Assembly: GCF_052324685.1 (NCBI RefSeq)
Contig: NC_135221.1
Location: 20,727,037-20,791,036 of the forward strand
Origin: Brachyhypopomus gauderio
Lineage: Eukaryota; Chordata; Actinopteri; Gymnotiformes; Hypopomidae
Direction of reading: 5' to 3'
DNA: 64,000 nucleotides
A model generated the notes under the pieces. That model was not told the origin of the DNA. It made no database searches and was given only the letters and a program-made list of their open reading frames with translations. A program made the translations under genes and the position numbers. Below are positions 48,588 to 60,845 of the stretch, piece by piece. Position 1 is the stretch's first letter, and each line of letters opens with the position of its first letter.

Positions 48588-48605
48588 GATTACTAGAGGG
48601 CTGTA
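48453..48605 (-). mobile_element. SINE 3' part, inverted, carrying a (CA)n expansion
   Basis: Read on the minus strand it follows the end of the 47108 SINE: CTAGTAATCACTAGTGTGTG, then a large GT run, then ACTGCACAG, then a segment with ATTTCGATTGCGG and ATCACAATTGACAAA. The GT run stands exactly where the intact copy has GTGTGTGT. The tRNA head is absent. Confidence 0.7.
48529..48583. repeat. (CA)n microsatellite inside a SINE
   Basis: About 27 CA units grown from the short GTGTGTG run that the SINE family carries in its 3' part. Confidence 0.92.
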
Positions 48606-50141
48606 TAAATTGAACATTCATTCATCATTCATTCATAGTGCAAATACGGCTGGTGATAGTGTACATCATCTGGAACAATTGAACAGTGTAAAGTTTTGTC
48701 CTGTTTTACTTTATTTTTCCCGAGAAATAAAGAAAACGCTAGATGCCCTCATATTGATCCTGCTATGGACACAAAGTCATAATTTGTGTCTGGAAATTTC
48801 CACTGTTTGCAAAAAGTTTTTTGATATGCCTAATTTTATTTTGATTAATTTACTTTTAAATCCATGGAAAATCTTTGGGTTATTTAGTACTAGGCCGCAA
48901 CAACCTCCAACTACCACATGGGGGAGTAGTCGCATAACTGTTGAACAGCTCTTTAGAAATATTCTGATTATTATTTTTAATGCTGTATTTTTCATTTAAG
49001 ACTGACATTTTAGACCAAAATACGCAATATAATAAGAATAAAACTGAAAAAAAAACCTATCAGTCACATTTGACAAAATTAATTTGTCCCATCTTTCTTG
49101 TTCAGAGCATAGAGAGAGTACTTACATTTCAACAATGGCCCTGAAAATACCATCGCCTTTTTGGTACACGTAGCCTATATGTTTAAAGCTGGGTTTTCAG
49201 GGTTGTGTACCTCTGATTTAGGAACAAGATTAGACTAAACTTATTTTGTGAGTACTCTCCATGTGTTCACAGTTCCGTTCTCTGAAGTGGATAGCAACAC
49301 TACATTTAAATCTATGCATGCATTTTGCTTGCTTAATTTGTATGTTTACTCATAACCCTGTTTATTTAATATACAAGAAAAAATGTTATATGGACTTTGC
49401 AAAAAGTGAAGTTGTACCATTTTGCTTTTCTGTAGGGTAAAAATGCATTTCTGAAATAATTGCCAAAGTCTATAAGACCTATAATTTATATAGACTTACA
49501 ATATATCCCCTTAAAAGTCAGAGCAATGAAAATACGGTTCTACTGGCGTTTTTTAATTTGTTTGCTTAAAAACTATTTATATTTTTTGAATCTTTGTGTG
49601 TAAATTACCCATACATTACCCATTATTAGACCACTTGTACTTTATTTACAATACATATAAACAATAAATAAACAATTAATATAAATCAGTTTCTGTTATG
49701 TAAATAACTTTGCTGCAAACGGGACTTTTTTTTTCTCCCAAATGGTAATAGGCTATATATATATAGACCAACACAGGAAGAATCTCATTTCCCGAAATGC
49801 TAGCCATCCACATGATCATACATGACCATAGCAAATTTCAAATGTGATAAGTCTTAGATTGGCAAAAGATGCTTCTGACATTTTATATTTGGATTTTATT
49901 AAAATAGCCCAAAACTGAATGACTGCCTAATTTACTTCTTAACTTTTCAGGTAACTCTATGCTTCAGAAAATTTCATAATAATTTGCGTTAATAAAATTT
50001 GTTTTCCATTATACTAAGATATACCTAATAAGACTGGGCTGTTGGATATCAACTATCACATCGCAGTAGCGCAATACATTTCCGCTGCAACATGATCGTT
50101 GTTCCGCAAGAACCATTCGGTACCAAGAGTACCGCCTCCGT
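48606..50141. other. AT-rich spacer before vma21
   Basis: No exon or clear repeat family seen. The last 200 bp become GC-richer and look like a promoter region. An open frame at 48517-48999 is a by-product of low stop density. Confidence 0.45.
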
Positions 50142-50159
50142 CCGCTAGAGGGCGCAGCA
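50142..50159 (+). promoter_or_regulatory. CTCF-like motif upstream of vma21
   Basis: CCGCTAGAGGGCGCAGCA fits the vertebrate CTCF core closely (CCGC-G/T-NGGNGGCAG type, here AGAGGGCGCAG). It lies 116-133 bp before the vma21 start codon. A motif match by eye; occupancy is inference. Confidence 0.5.
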
Positions 50160-50274
50160 CTGTCTGTGCAATAGAGTCGCGATCATATGACCCATGCGGA
50201 AGGACTCGCTGTCTGAAAACAATCACCTTCGGTATTGATAGCCAGCTGTATTATCCACGTACATTAAAATTTAA

Positions 50275-51180
50275 ATGGAGGGGTTTGTGAAAACGTCCCT
50301 AAACCCAACATCAGAAACGGTCCCGGATTTCAGGGGGTAAGTTTTTATTGCCCTGTGTGTAATCTAAATTTGTCCATCCTAGCTAATCTAGCTAACTTTC
50401 ATTCATTCATTAGACAGAACATGTTAACGTAAGTCGTTGGCCTATTAAATAAATATAAACGTCTTCTAACATCACTTATTGACTAACATGCTAATAAAAC
50501 TCATTCTTCAAACAGCATACAATGTCTTTTCTATTAACTAGTTTAGTCACTGTTTCGTAAACTCCCTGACTATCAAACTGATCAGCGAACCACTGATCAA
50601 TATACTGATCAATATACTGTACTGAACTTCAGTAAAGTTTACTGAAGACTTTTAAAAGATGGGGCCATGAAAACATCAACCCTTTCAAATCAAAAACATA
50701 TTCATATCTATATCTATATAGACTATAGTAATCTTGAGCTCTTTGTTTCAAGATTTTAAAAGGATTTAAAGTATTATTTGATCTTCAAGAGCTGTAGTTT
50801 CTTATTTGTGTTTGTGTTTATTAGGAATGATGGGTCCATGGTGTCGGCTCTTAAAACATTGCTGTTTTTTACCATCTTAATGGTGACAGTACCGATAGGA
50901 TTATACTTTGCATCCAAGACGTACATCTTTGAAGGTAAGGATCTGACTTGCACACGCATCCTGTCTCTAATCACAGCTTCGTACAAGAGGCCCTCTGTGA
51001 GCCGCAGAAAATTAACAGTGCTCTTTTCTCTCTCTAGGCTCTCTTCAGATGTCCAACACAGATAGCTATTTCTACGCTGCTATTGTAGCAGTTTTGGCAG
51101 TGCATGTGGTCCTGGCACTTTTTGTTTATGTAGCCTGGACTGAAGGTTCATCACAGAGGAGGAAGGGCAAACATGATTAG
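50275..51180 (+). CDS. vma21: VMA21, V-ATPase assembly factor
   Basis: Exons 50275-50336, 50825-50934 and 51038-51180 join in frame to 104 residues, matching the human length of about 101. VMA21 is a small ER membrane chaperone needed to assemble the Vo sector of the proton-pumping V-ATPase. It shows the two-helix hairpin: helix 1 LLFFTILMVTVPIGLYFA, the short loop SKTYIFEGSLQMSNTDSYF, and helix 2 YAAIVAVLAVHVVLALFVYV. The tail ends KGKHD with Lys at -3 and -5, a KxKxx-type ER retrieval signal. The start ATG is the only in-frame one in exon 1 and gives the expected short polar N terminus. Three exons, as in mammals. Confidence is high because nearly the whole membrane part is family-typical. 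Confidence 0.96.
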
Positions 51181-51457
51181 ACTGAGCCGCCAGAAGTAAA
51201 AAGGAGTTTGTTCAAGGAGGCCACGTCGGCCTGTGATGTCAGAGAGGAGGAGTAAAGTTGCAAGTTAATGGCAGCATTGAGTTTGAGTCCACATACGTGG
51301 ACATTTTTAGTAGCATTTTCTTTTGGTACTACAGACTTGCTCAAATGTATGTGGACCAGTGCAGTAAAATGTCAGTCAGTTCTGAGAATCCCACAAGCCT
51401 TTCGTGTTTTTGATAATCTGTGTTTTATGCTGTAGATGCAAAAAGTCTGAAATATGG

Positions 51458-51463
51458 AATAAA
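51458..51463 (+). terminator. AATAAA poly(A) signal of vma21
   Basis: Canonical hexamer 277 bases past the stop. Confidence 0.6.
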
Positions 51464-53439
51464 ATGACCTGTCACTACAATTTGATTAGTCAATCAAAAG
51501 TCTAAGCAGTTAACTAGTTAACAAAATGAAGAATACCAAGACTGCCCACCCTACATGTTAACTAACCACACCACCCCCAATAGGCACCTCAGAATACACT
51601 TTTGTCTATTCTAACCTCCAATGAAACATGTCATACCCATTGTTTGCTGTGATGTCGACTGCAAAGATAAAGCTAGCTAGCTGGTAGCTAAGAAAGAAGC
51701 TAACCCATACTTCAAAGCTTAGCTTGCTAGGCTAAATTTTTTTTATTAATGAATACTAAAGTTCCTCAAATTTAAATTAAAACTACACGGTTACATTATT
51801 AATATAACGTAATAGTGACTAAAATTAAACTACCACAAAACTTCATAAAATATTATGTTCTGTTCTGAATGAGATTGTATAGATCTGTTCCATTATTGTA
51901 CATTAAGTATTTATATTAAAATGAGCAAAGATTAATTCCGTAAAATGTTTTGGTACATCTCAAGTCTGTATAAAGCAGAATAAAAGAATGATTTTCTTAA
52001 TAGAAAATTGAATTTTTGCATTTACGTAAAGGTTGCTGAGATAAGACAAGGTAAATACCATGTCTGTTCGAGTCGTTGTCCCTGTAGCAGTGGTTCCCCA
52101 ACTGGCCAGGGTAGGCTACATAAACGGGTTCAATACACATGAAGTCAGTTTGTGTCTAGTGACAAACCTCTTGGGGAAACAAAGCTAGCTGTTCATCTGT
52201 TATTTGGTATAATTTGCCAAATTTAATTCTTATAAGAATACTGTCACATATTTTGTTTTTTATTAACTGTCATTTGTAATGATATTTTATTAAAAAGATT
52301 ATTTAAAGGCAAATCAAACATTTTCAAATTGTCATACTGAAAGTTACAAGGCCTCTGATAGACATGTTTGGAATGGCCCAAACAGCCCCAAAGGTGAAAT
52401 TAATAAGAAACAACCATTGGTATATAGAAAAAAAAAAAACATTCACATTTCATTTTAAGTAACACTTACTTCAAATTATTTTTTACAGAAAAAACAAATG
52501 ATCCAGTCACGAGGTTTGTGGTGTAACTGACTCGGCAGCAGGCTTCTCAAAATTACCAGAAATGCAGACTTGATGTACACGTCTGATTTTGTTTAAATTG
52601 CAAAATTAAATAACATAAAAATATCACATTGAGGGAAATTAGTGCAGTATTTGTCCACAGCCTTGTTTGTATTTTATATGTATCGACGGAAGTCAAAGTA
52701 AAAAATAAAAAATAAAATAAAGATTTTATTTGTTTGTTTATTTATTTATTGTTTCCCACCAGTGATACTCTGGCATGGGGTTGTTATTGAAATGTAACAA
52801 TGATTGTTTCCAACATTTCAGTGTCTGAGAACTATGCATGCAAATCAGTCATTAATATGTCCAGATATTTTACAAAAAGAAAAAAAAACAATAAACCACA
52901 TTTTACTTAAAAGGTAAAGTCAACTTCTGGTTATCAGTTTTATTTTGAAATGCAATGGTATTTCTGCTTATCTTCCTCAGCAGTGAGCTATCACTAGCCA
53001 CACTAAACCTATAGTACTGTTCTCTGGCCTTTTACCAGGTAATTCAAGCTGAAAACATGGTGGAGCTCATGGTCAGTCAAGGTTGTAGCAGATATGTAAA
53101 GGAAGGTTTTCTTGACCCTTGACCTCTGTATTTGTAAATATTCCAGTAATGTCGTTTAATTTATACTGTTATAAATGTCACGAGGGCTTTTTTTTGGTGG
53201 TGGTTGTTCTTCAGGGCTTTCATAGTTTTCCACTCATGCGGAAATGGTAGGGCACAGCCCTTTTAAAAGAACACTATCTTAACCAGTGTTCAAGGTCCAG
53301 GATGATAAGACCAGCTCCAAGTGACGTAGAGCAATCTTGGATTACAACAGGGACATATCTGATTACAATTAATGGCAGGTACAGAGAGGCACAGCGCAGT
53401 GTAGCAGAGAACGGCAGTTTTTACCTGCTCTGAAAAAAA
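51464..53439. other. AT-rich spacer between vma21 and rnf128-like gene
   Basis: No coding potential or named repeat recognised; only short A/T runs such as AAAATAAAAAATAAAATAAA near 52700. The rnf128-like promoter should lie near 53200-53430, but I see no firm box. Confidence 0.45.
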
Positions 53440-56400
53440 ATGACCCAGAAAGTTGGAGGAACGCAGCGTTTGACATGGGCCTGGCTGGTCTTCTGGATTT
53501 TCCAGTTTCAGCTCCATTCAGGGGTCTCTCTTATCATCTGGAGTGCTTATGTGGAGATCAGGTTTTTCAACACGGAGACCAACCAATCTGTAATAAGTGC
53601 ATGTGAGTGTGGCATGTATGGATTAAACTCACCCTTGCAAAGGGCCTTTGGATTGGTGGCACTTCCGAGCCCTGATCCACTGGCCTGCTTTCCAAATATC
53701 ACATTCACCATGACCCAGCAGCCTTGGATAGCTCTTATCAAAAGAGGCAACTGTAGCGATGCGCACAAAATTCAAGCCGCCCAAAAAGAAGGAGCCTCGG
53801 CAGTAGTAATCTACAACTTTGATGGGACAGGCAACGAGACACACACCGTGTCCCATGCAGGTATGGTGATCTTTTGTAAATGAGTGCTGTGATTAGCTGA
53901 AAAATTGAATAGCTCTTCCACACCAAGTCTAAGCTATTTACATGATATCATTCACAAATTCCAGGTCAGAGAATCCTGACAGCCAGAAGCAGAAACATTT
54001 ACATGAATATTCTATTCAACTTTGTTTGATCATTTAGAAACACTAGCTGGTTTGTGGTTTTGCAGTTGTCTTCTACATCTGTCTCTTATGTAACCAGCTT
54101 ATTGCTGTCTTTTGTCCTGTGTCTTGCGTGTTGCTCTGTGTTGTAATTCTCACAGATTAGGCCCATGCTGCAATGTATGCATTGTACAGCTGTTACACAG
54201 CTTCAGAGTTCTGGCTTTACGAAAGCCCACAGTCCACCCAGGGTCCAGTTCCTTTGCTCAGTACTGTAATACATTATCTTCTCTATGAATGCTGAGTCAC
54301 ATTATTTGCTTGGGAGATTTTACTGTTAAAGGTCAATTAAATAGGTATTTCAATGCTTTAATAGGCAACACTATGACAGAAATAACTGATAGTGTTGAGA
54401 TAGTGACCTGTATTGGTATTGTATGCAATAGACATCAGTAGAAAGTATCTTATGTAGCTTGGCTGAAGATTAATATTTAGTTATTATGCAATTTGTTGCT
54501 TCCCTCACAGTTGGGAGCTAATTATAGCTCTGGATAAGGGAGTTGTTCACATGTGTACTGTATGGCTCTTGCTGATGAATGGCCTAACAAATAAATATAT
54601 AAACATAAAATATATGTTTCAGGTTTCAGACTTAAACATAAAACTTATTTTAGATTTAAAAAAAAAATTCCAAGCATATTGTGCATAATGATACTTCACC
54701 ATTTCATCTAATTTTCTTACAACTCACAAATACCAATAATTACATAATTATATAAAAATGAAAGGGAAATAAAATATGCAAGACAACATTTGTATAAAAA
54801 ACAAATAAAAACTAACTATACATATATTTTAAGTATTTCCTCTTTGTTTCACATGTAACAATATTCACAGGATTAAGATGCTTTAAAAATTATTTTGGTG
54901 CCCGGTATTGAGTCCAAAGGGATCAATAGACCAATAGATGTGATACCTTCCAAAATGTGCCAGCCTGCTCTATATTAACACACTGAAGTGGATGAAATGC
55001 TTCAGTTGCACAATGACAGACTGGTATACAATGTAACTGGTATAAAGTCCCTTTGGTTTTTGATGACCATCTAAACTCCACATCTCATGACTGGTTTAGT
55101 GCGGTTTTGGAACAAAGATAAGATTTTAGACTCAAGGCAGGTTATGATTTATTTGTACCAGTGGATGAAATGTTACCAACTTAATCAGAGCCATAGTTGG
55201 CCTTGGCACAGCTGTAACCTAATTGTGTAGCAAGGATAAGTGGTGGTTGATCATTTTCTTCAGCAAAATGGTACTGAATTCCAGGAGATTTATCCCACTT
55301 GCCTCAGAGGACTTTAAAAATACCTCAGAATGTTTCCCATATTTGTATTTCTCAATGATCCGATTTCTGGCTCGGTTAGTAAGCTCTTTTGTCTTCATTT
55401 TGAGTCTTTCACTTGAGTGGCTCCTATGATGTTGTGAGGGATGTCTTTTATCCTTCAAAATGGTCCACAAATTTTCCACACAGCTGGAGTTCATCAACAA
55501 TTCATATGATATTGTAATACATCACATCTGAGGACATTTAAAAATGCTGTTATGAAGGGTAAATAAGAAATCTGAGAAAAAGTTGATGTTAGAAGAGTTC
55601 AATTATTAATGTAGTGTACCTTTCATTCTTATAGCAGTGGGTTGCCATATGCAGGAAGCACGAAGGTTAAGACCCATATGGGGATCTTTGCATGTGCTGG
55701 GATAAAGTATTATTTTTCAGCATATATCTTTTTTTTCCTTTTTGTTTAACTTTATCTTATTTTATTCAACATGTAAAGCACTCTGTAAACTTGTTTTAAG
55801 GGTTTAATCTATTAGCAGCAGTAGCAACAGTAGTTGTATTATTATATTTTTTGATGGGACAATTCCATACACATGTACTCTGAATGTATGTATGGTCCTC
55901 AGCACAAATTCAGCTTCAGTTATTTAAACGTGCTGAATAAAGGCAGCTATCAGCCTTATTAAGTCCTACATGAGGACGTCCTTCTCTTCATGGTCCACGT
56001 CAGAGCTATTTATTTACTATTTATTTAGTGCCTATATGTTACTTTCTCATGAATGCTCACTTTTTTTTTATCTAGTAGGTTGTTTTTAATTTATAAGCAA
56101 AAAAATGATGAGACTTTAACATTTTCACTACTTTTTGTCACATAGTTTTCTTGTTTAAAGAAACCTTTGAATAGCTAAGAAAAGAATTCTATAGATATTC
56201 CATGGGGTTTATTTTACGGTTTGCAATGCGGTAACGTCCCATAATAAATTATACATGTTGTACAAGGCTACACTGTTTGTTCTCTGTTAATTAGTCCTCT
56301 GGTATAATGAGCCTGAATAGGGAAGAGCCAAAAGCTTCACCTTCTTCTGTAACACCAATCCATGTATTTGGGCCCTTCTCTGTTTATTTAGTACCTGTTT

Positions 56401-57844
56401 AATCAGAGTCCTATAAGCAAATATAGACACTTTCATGTGCTCCACATATTGTATACTTTTGTACCCCACAGGAATTAGCAGTACAGTGGCCATCATGATT
56501 GGTAATATCCTGGGCACAGAAATTGCCAACCTGCTCCAGAGTGGAACAGAGGTCTACATGGACATCACCGTGGCTGGTCCACATGGGCCAATCAGTCCTT
56601 TGTGGGTCTATATAATGTCTTTCACCTTCTTTGGAATAACCGCCAGTATTCTGGTCTACTTCATCGTCCTGGTCTTTAAGCGCCTATACAGAAACCAGCA
56701 ACTTCGGATCCAGCAGGTTAGGCTTTTACCGGATACACTTGACCCACTAAGATCAGTTGCACTCCATTGGAGCTGACTCAGGAGATCGGTTTCAGAGCCC
56801 AGTCTAGCCACCGGATCAGGGCTGAGCCGTTCATTATGAATGGATCTTCTCACCTGATTTCTTTTTCCATTACCATACCAGCTATAGTAATTGCAACATC
56901 AGTACACACGCAGAAAACAATAATTGCTATTACATTGAAAAGTGTTTGGAGTTAAATCAACAATATTAGCAGGAATAACACCACACATATAGTGTTGGCT
57001 GGGACAATACTGTTGGCTGGGACAATACTGGCTGGGTGTTCTTTCATTGGCTGAGACATACCTCTTGCAGTAAATATGTCATTGGTTTAAATTGCGTGGG
57101 GACCCATGAACTGTTTTGGTTGCAAATTGTGAGGTTGAACACCTTCTCACTTATGCTTATTTGTTAGTTGCAGTGAAATCAGGCTAGTTACTAAGCCTGC
57201 CTCTTTATTTTGATCAGAATGTGATTCAGTTCTGTTTTCCTGACACAAACGCAAGATAAGCTGACAAAAGAGTCCTTTGTCAATCATGTTTACAGAGGGA
57301 ACTTAAAAAAGTGGCTGAGAAAGTTATTGCCAAGTTACGAGTTCGGACTCTGCAGCGAACTGATCCGGTATTGTGTAACAAAGACATTATTTCTTTATCA
57401 AATATATAATTAATTGTCAAAAAAGTGTGTACATTAAAGTTGTATTTATTTACAGGAGGTTGAAACAGAAGAAAACAGCTGTGCTGTCTGCATAGAGTCC
57501 TTCAAAAGGGGTGATGTTGTAACAAATCTACCTTGTAGGTATGTAAATATGAACACCCATGTAAAACATTAGGATATACTTGTCTGGGTACAGACTTAGT
57601 CTAAGTCTTACAGCTTCAACATCAAATGTAGCGCATGTCAAATCAGCATTCAAATATTTGATATTTTCTTCTGAAGTTATGTCAACACACACTCCAATAC
57701 TGTCTAATACTTCTCCAGACTAGTAATTGTCTACTAAAAATGTACAGCAAGTTTCTTTTTGTCACAGTCTGGCAACAGACATTTTGTAAATCCACTTTAG
57801 AATAGATCTGGTGCTAAAATAGACATCAAACAAGGCAATAAGGA

Positions 57845-57887
<43 letters not shown>

Positions 57888-59211
57888 TACGTTTATACTC
57901 TCTTCTTGTATAAGTCATCTTATTTGATTCATTACCCTCCATTCCATTCCCTTGTTTCATTTCCTGTTTTAATTATTTAATTATTGTCTATGCCTGTTTC
58001 TCTTCCTTTTTGGCAACATGTGAAGCTGAATCATTTTGAATGCAGATCTCCTGACAGAAGTGACTAGTGTAAACTCTTCACAGAAATATATTGCTGTAAT
58101 TTCTGTAATGGATCACATGATGACGTCTCATGCTCCCTGTGATGTTTCACGGGGAGTATGGGTTCACCAAGGCTCTCATTGTTCCAAGAACCCTTGGTCT
58201 GCTGAGTCACTCAACTTTGTGTGACAAACTAATAACACCATATACTGTGTGACAATGATTTTCCAGTTTTATGGAGACTGCTGTGTTGACACTTCAATCT
58301 AAACTATGGTCTTTATTCCATGTCAAGTCACGTCTTCCACAAGACCTGCATTGAGCCATGGTTATTGGAACACCACACCTGTCCCATGTGTAAATATGAT
58401 ATTCTGAAAGGCGAGGTGGGTTTTGTTGTACACAGTGGATTTATTGCTGTTACAGGAGTTTTTTTGTAGCGTAATTTTTCAAACTGAGAGCTTCATTCAA
58501 ACATCGGAAACATTTGTTATATAAATCAGTGTAAATGCAGTCCAGAGGACATACATAACTTACCTGGTACTGCACAATTCTGAAATTTTAATACAAAGTT
58601 AATTAATTGCTTAGGTGTGTCACACAGTGTCAATGTCTGTCTCTGAAGGTTGGCGTTGAAGCAGTCCAGGAGTCCCCCTCTCCACCAGCAGAGGGCAGGT
58701 TTTATCCAAGCTCCGTGTCCGGGTCCCTGCCGGCCACAGCAAACGCTCTCACCGATACCTGGCTGGCTTTAGACATTCAGGCCGCTGAAGGTAAATTGGT
58801 CAAAAAATATTATTTTTAAAGAATAGAAAAAAATATATAACTGATCTTAAAACGTAATCATGTGGAATTTCTCATACACTAAGGCCCATATGACCTACCC
58901 CCTTTTAATCATAAATTATATTTATTCATAGTTCACACTGACTGACTGTGACTGTATGGTATCTTTGTGCTTACTGACTGATATGGTCAGCAACCTTTAT
59001 GCTATTAATGTAGTAAACAGAAGTGGCAGTTCACAGTGCTGATGTTGACTGGTGAGCACTGATGTATCTTATGATACTTTCCCCCATGACATCAGATTCC
59101 AGTCAGGTGTCGGATCCTGCTTATGAAGACCCGGATACGAGAACAAAGAATCATGTCTATGAGAACCCAACATTTGAGCAGGAACGGCAGTGTTCTGGCC
59201 ATCAGAATTAA
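53440..59211 (+). CDS. rnf128: RNF128/GRAIL-like PA-TM-RING ubiquitin ligase
   Basis: Exons 53440-53860, 56472-56716, 57296-57367, 57456-57538, 58328-58415, 58649-58790 and 59096-59211 join in frame to 388 residues (human RNF128 428). Signal peptide, then a protease-associated domain (about 40-175) with [20 protein letters not shown] and [15 protein letters not shown], then [12 protein letters not shown], a transmembrane helix at about 184-209, and a RING-H2 with Cys255/258/273, His275/278, Cys281/292/295 ([19 protein letters not shown]). This family of endomembrane E3 ligases ubiquitinates transmembrane cargo; mammalian RNF128 sets T-cell anergy. The tail closes with YENPTFEQE, like the DNPTFEED of the human protein. 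RNF133 and RNF148 are close mammalian relatives, and RNF130/149/150 share the layout. The region around the transmembrane helix differs a good deal from RNF128, so a diverged paralogue (rnf128b-like) is possible. Intron 1 is 2.6 kb and holds Tc1 debris. Confidence 0.88.
54488..54541. repeat. About 55-bp dispersed block, copy 1
   Basis: GCAATTTGTTGCTTCC, a short variable gap, then TTGGGAGCTAATTATAGCTC and TGGATA. A second copy lies at 60155-60211, past the 3' end of the same gene. The centre GAGCTAATTATAGCTC is almost palindromic and holds TAATTA. Confidence 0.8.
55215..55500 (-). mobile_element. Tc1-like transposon fragment in rnf128 intron 1
   Basis: On the minus strand a GAAAGACTCAAAATGAAGAC block leads into [20 protein letters not shown], the N terminus of Tc1 transposases. 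The usual Tc1 leader precedes it. The frame soon leaves the family pattern; the rest of the transposase, and any inverted ends, are not seen. An inactive fragment. Confidence 0.65.
57848..57884. repeat. (TA)n microsatellite
   Basis: About 18 TA units in the rnf128-like intron after the first RING exon. Confidence 0.92.
58682..58699 (+). promoter_or_regulatory. CTCF-like motif inside an rnf128-like exon
   Basis: CCAGCAGAGGGCAGG is a strong match to the CTCF core and lies in the coding exon 58649-58790, where it encodes PPAEGR. It may be chance within a Pro-rich tail. Confidence 0.35.
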
Positions 59212-59398
59212 CTGTCAGACACACCGAGTGGACTTGTTTTTGTTTTTTGTTTGCATTATCTTAAGTAAGACAGTCTTTGAGGTAAAAAAAAAGTCTCTGC
59301 CTGTATTGGACACACAAACTTGGAGTCCTTACAGCTAACACATTGAAATAATCAACCATAACAGCAAAGGTGGCATTCATTTCAATTTAAAGACTTCC

Positions 59399-59404
59399 AA
59401 TAAA
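59399..59404 (+). terminator. AATAAA, candidate poly(A) signal of rnf128-like gene
   Basis: 187 bases past the stop. Another AATAAA lies near 59735 and could be used instead. Confidence 0.5.
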
Positions 59405-60080
59405 CAAAGATTGGTCGATAAATGGGTTTGGCAGCTTGCTTAAAACAATATGTACTTCAAAGTACATGAACAACGTACTACAAAGGTTTTTGATTTTTCT
59501 GCTTAAGAATGTCTGGTTCAGGACGGCAGTGCAAATGTAATTACTTTCTTTTTTCAGAAGAGTAATAGATTCTAAGAATCCACAAATGATTAGCTGCATA
59601 TTTATGGATTGTTAAATCAAATCCTTTGACAATTTTCTCCATTCAGTATGTAAACTGTGGCCAAATATTAAATCATACTCTGTTATTATGCATATTAAAT
59701 ATTGCTTCATCAGTTGACCTGTAACACTATGAAAAATAAACACATTAAAAATATTGCACAATTGTTTATAAAGAGTGGTCAACACATGTATTCACATGAA
59801 CTGAATGTTTATTTTTCCCTTTGCAATATAGCCGTAAACCTGAGCCAAATCTCTCAATATGTCAAACTGTTTATTTAAAGTAGGTGACCTCTTAATGAAC
59901 ATATCCTCAGACAAGCCTATGACCACATTACAATCATACTCACATTTACGCCCTTTCCTGCAGGTCTAAAGAGGGGCAATGTGAATTTAGAAAAATGTAG
60001 ATTTAATAAACATGGCAACTATTGTGCACACCAGGTGGGCTGGCTTGTAAATTGCACTCTGTTTTGTACACTGTTGGTGT

Positions 60081-60146
60081 CAGGGCAGCAGAGTTGTATA
60101 ATCCAGGATTATATGAACCTGGATTATACAACACTGCAGGGCAGCA
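60081..60146. repeat. Perfect 15-bp hairpin between 10-bp direct repeats
   Basis: GTTGTATAATCCAGG (60093-60107) pairs exactly with CCTGGATTATACAAC (60118-60132) across a 10-base loop. CAGGGCAGCA occurs on both sides (60081-60090 and 60137-60146). Confidence 0.85.
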
Positions 60147-60839
60147 TGCCGTGTGCAATTTGTTGCTTCCATTACAGTAGTTGGGAGCTAATTATAGCTC
60201 TGGATAGGGAATCTTTGATGTAGACAAAGTCAGCAGAGGAGTTACAAGCTGGTATGTGACTTAGAAACAGTTGAGAAGACTTCTAATTTTAACTCTTTAG
60301 GCCAACTGGCCCCTTCCTCTAAACACAGAAGATATCATGTCTAAAAAGGGTTGGACAACATAAGTATACCTTAGTTTTAGCTTTTGAGTTGAATATACAC
60401 AAGTTAGACTGAACTTTATTGTCCAATCTTTCACATAAACATTATATATCTTTCAACAATCAGAGCTATTAAGGTTGTTTTATCAAAATGAATATGGTTA
60501 AATTCATATCATCTGTACCCTTTTAGTCAAAACCAAAAACAGTTTTTTCCCAATTGAAGTGAATCGTTTATAAAACAAAAGAATGGATTTTATCTTCATT
60601 TTCATTTCTTGAAATTATATTGTTTTATCCCCTTTGGAGTATTCCATAAATTGTATTGTAGCTCAAAGTGCATTCAGGGTTGTTTGGTGTATGCTATAAA
60701 AGACTGAAAGTGCAAATGTTCTATATAAGTTCATGTTATGGCAGCAGGAACTTTGAAGACTGTACACATGTATATATATAATGAGAATGAAAATGGTAAA
60801 ATTTAAATGTATGCTGTAGGATGAACCCTAAAGTGCTTA

Positions 60840-60845
60840 TTTATT
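60840..60845 (-). terminator. AATAAA (minus), candidate poly(A) signal of connexin gene
   Basis: TTTATT on the plus strand, 320 bases past the connexin stop in its own sense. Confidence 0.5.

Larger units (their letters stand above)
59212..60839. other. Spacer between convergent rnf128-like and connexin genes
   Basis: The two genes point at each other. The spacer holds poly(A) hexamers, a hairpin (60093-60132) and the second copy of the 55-bp block (60155-60211). No exon is seen. Confidence 0.5.
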
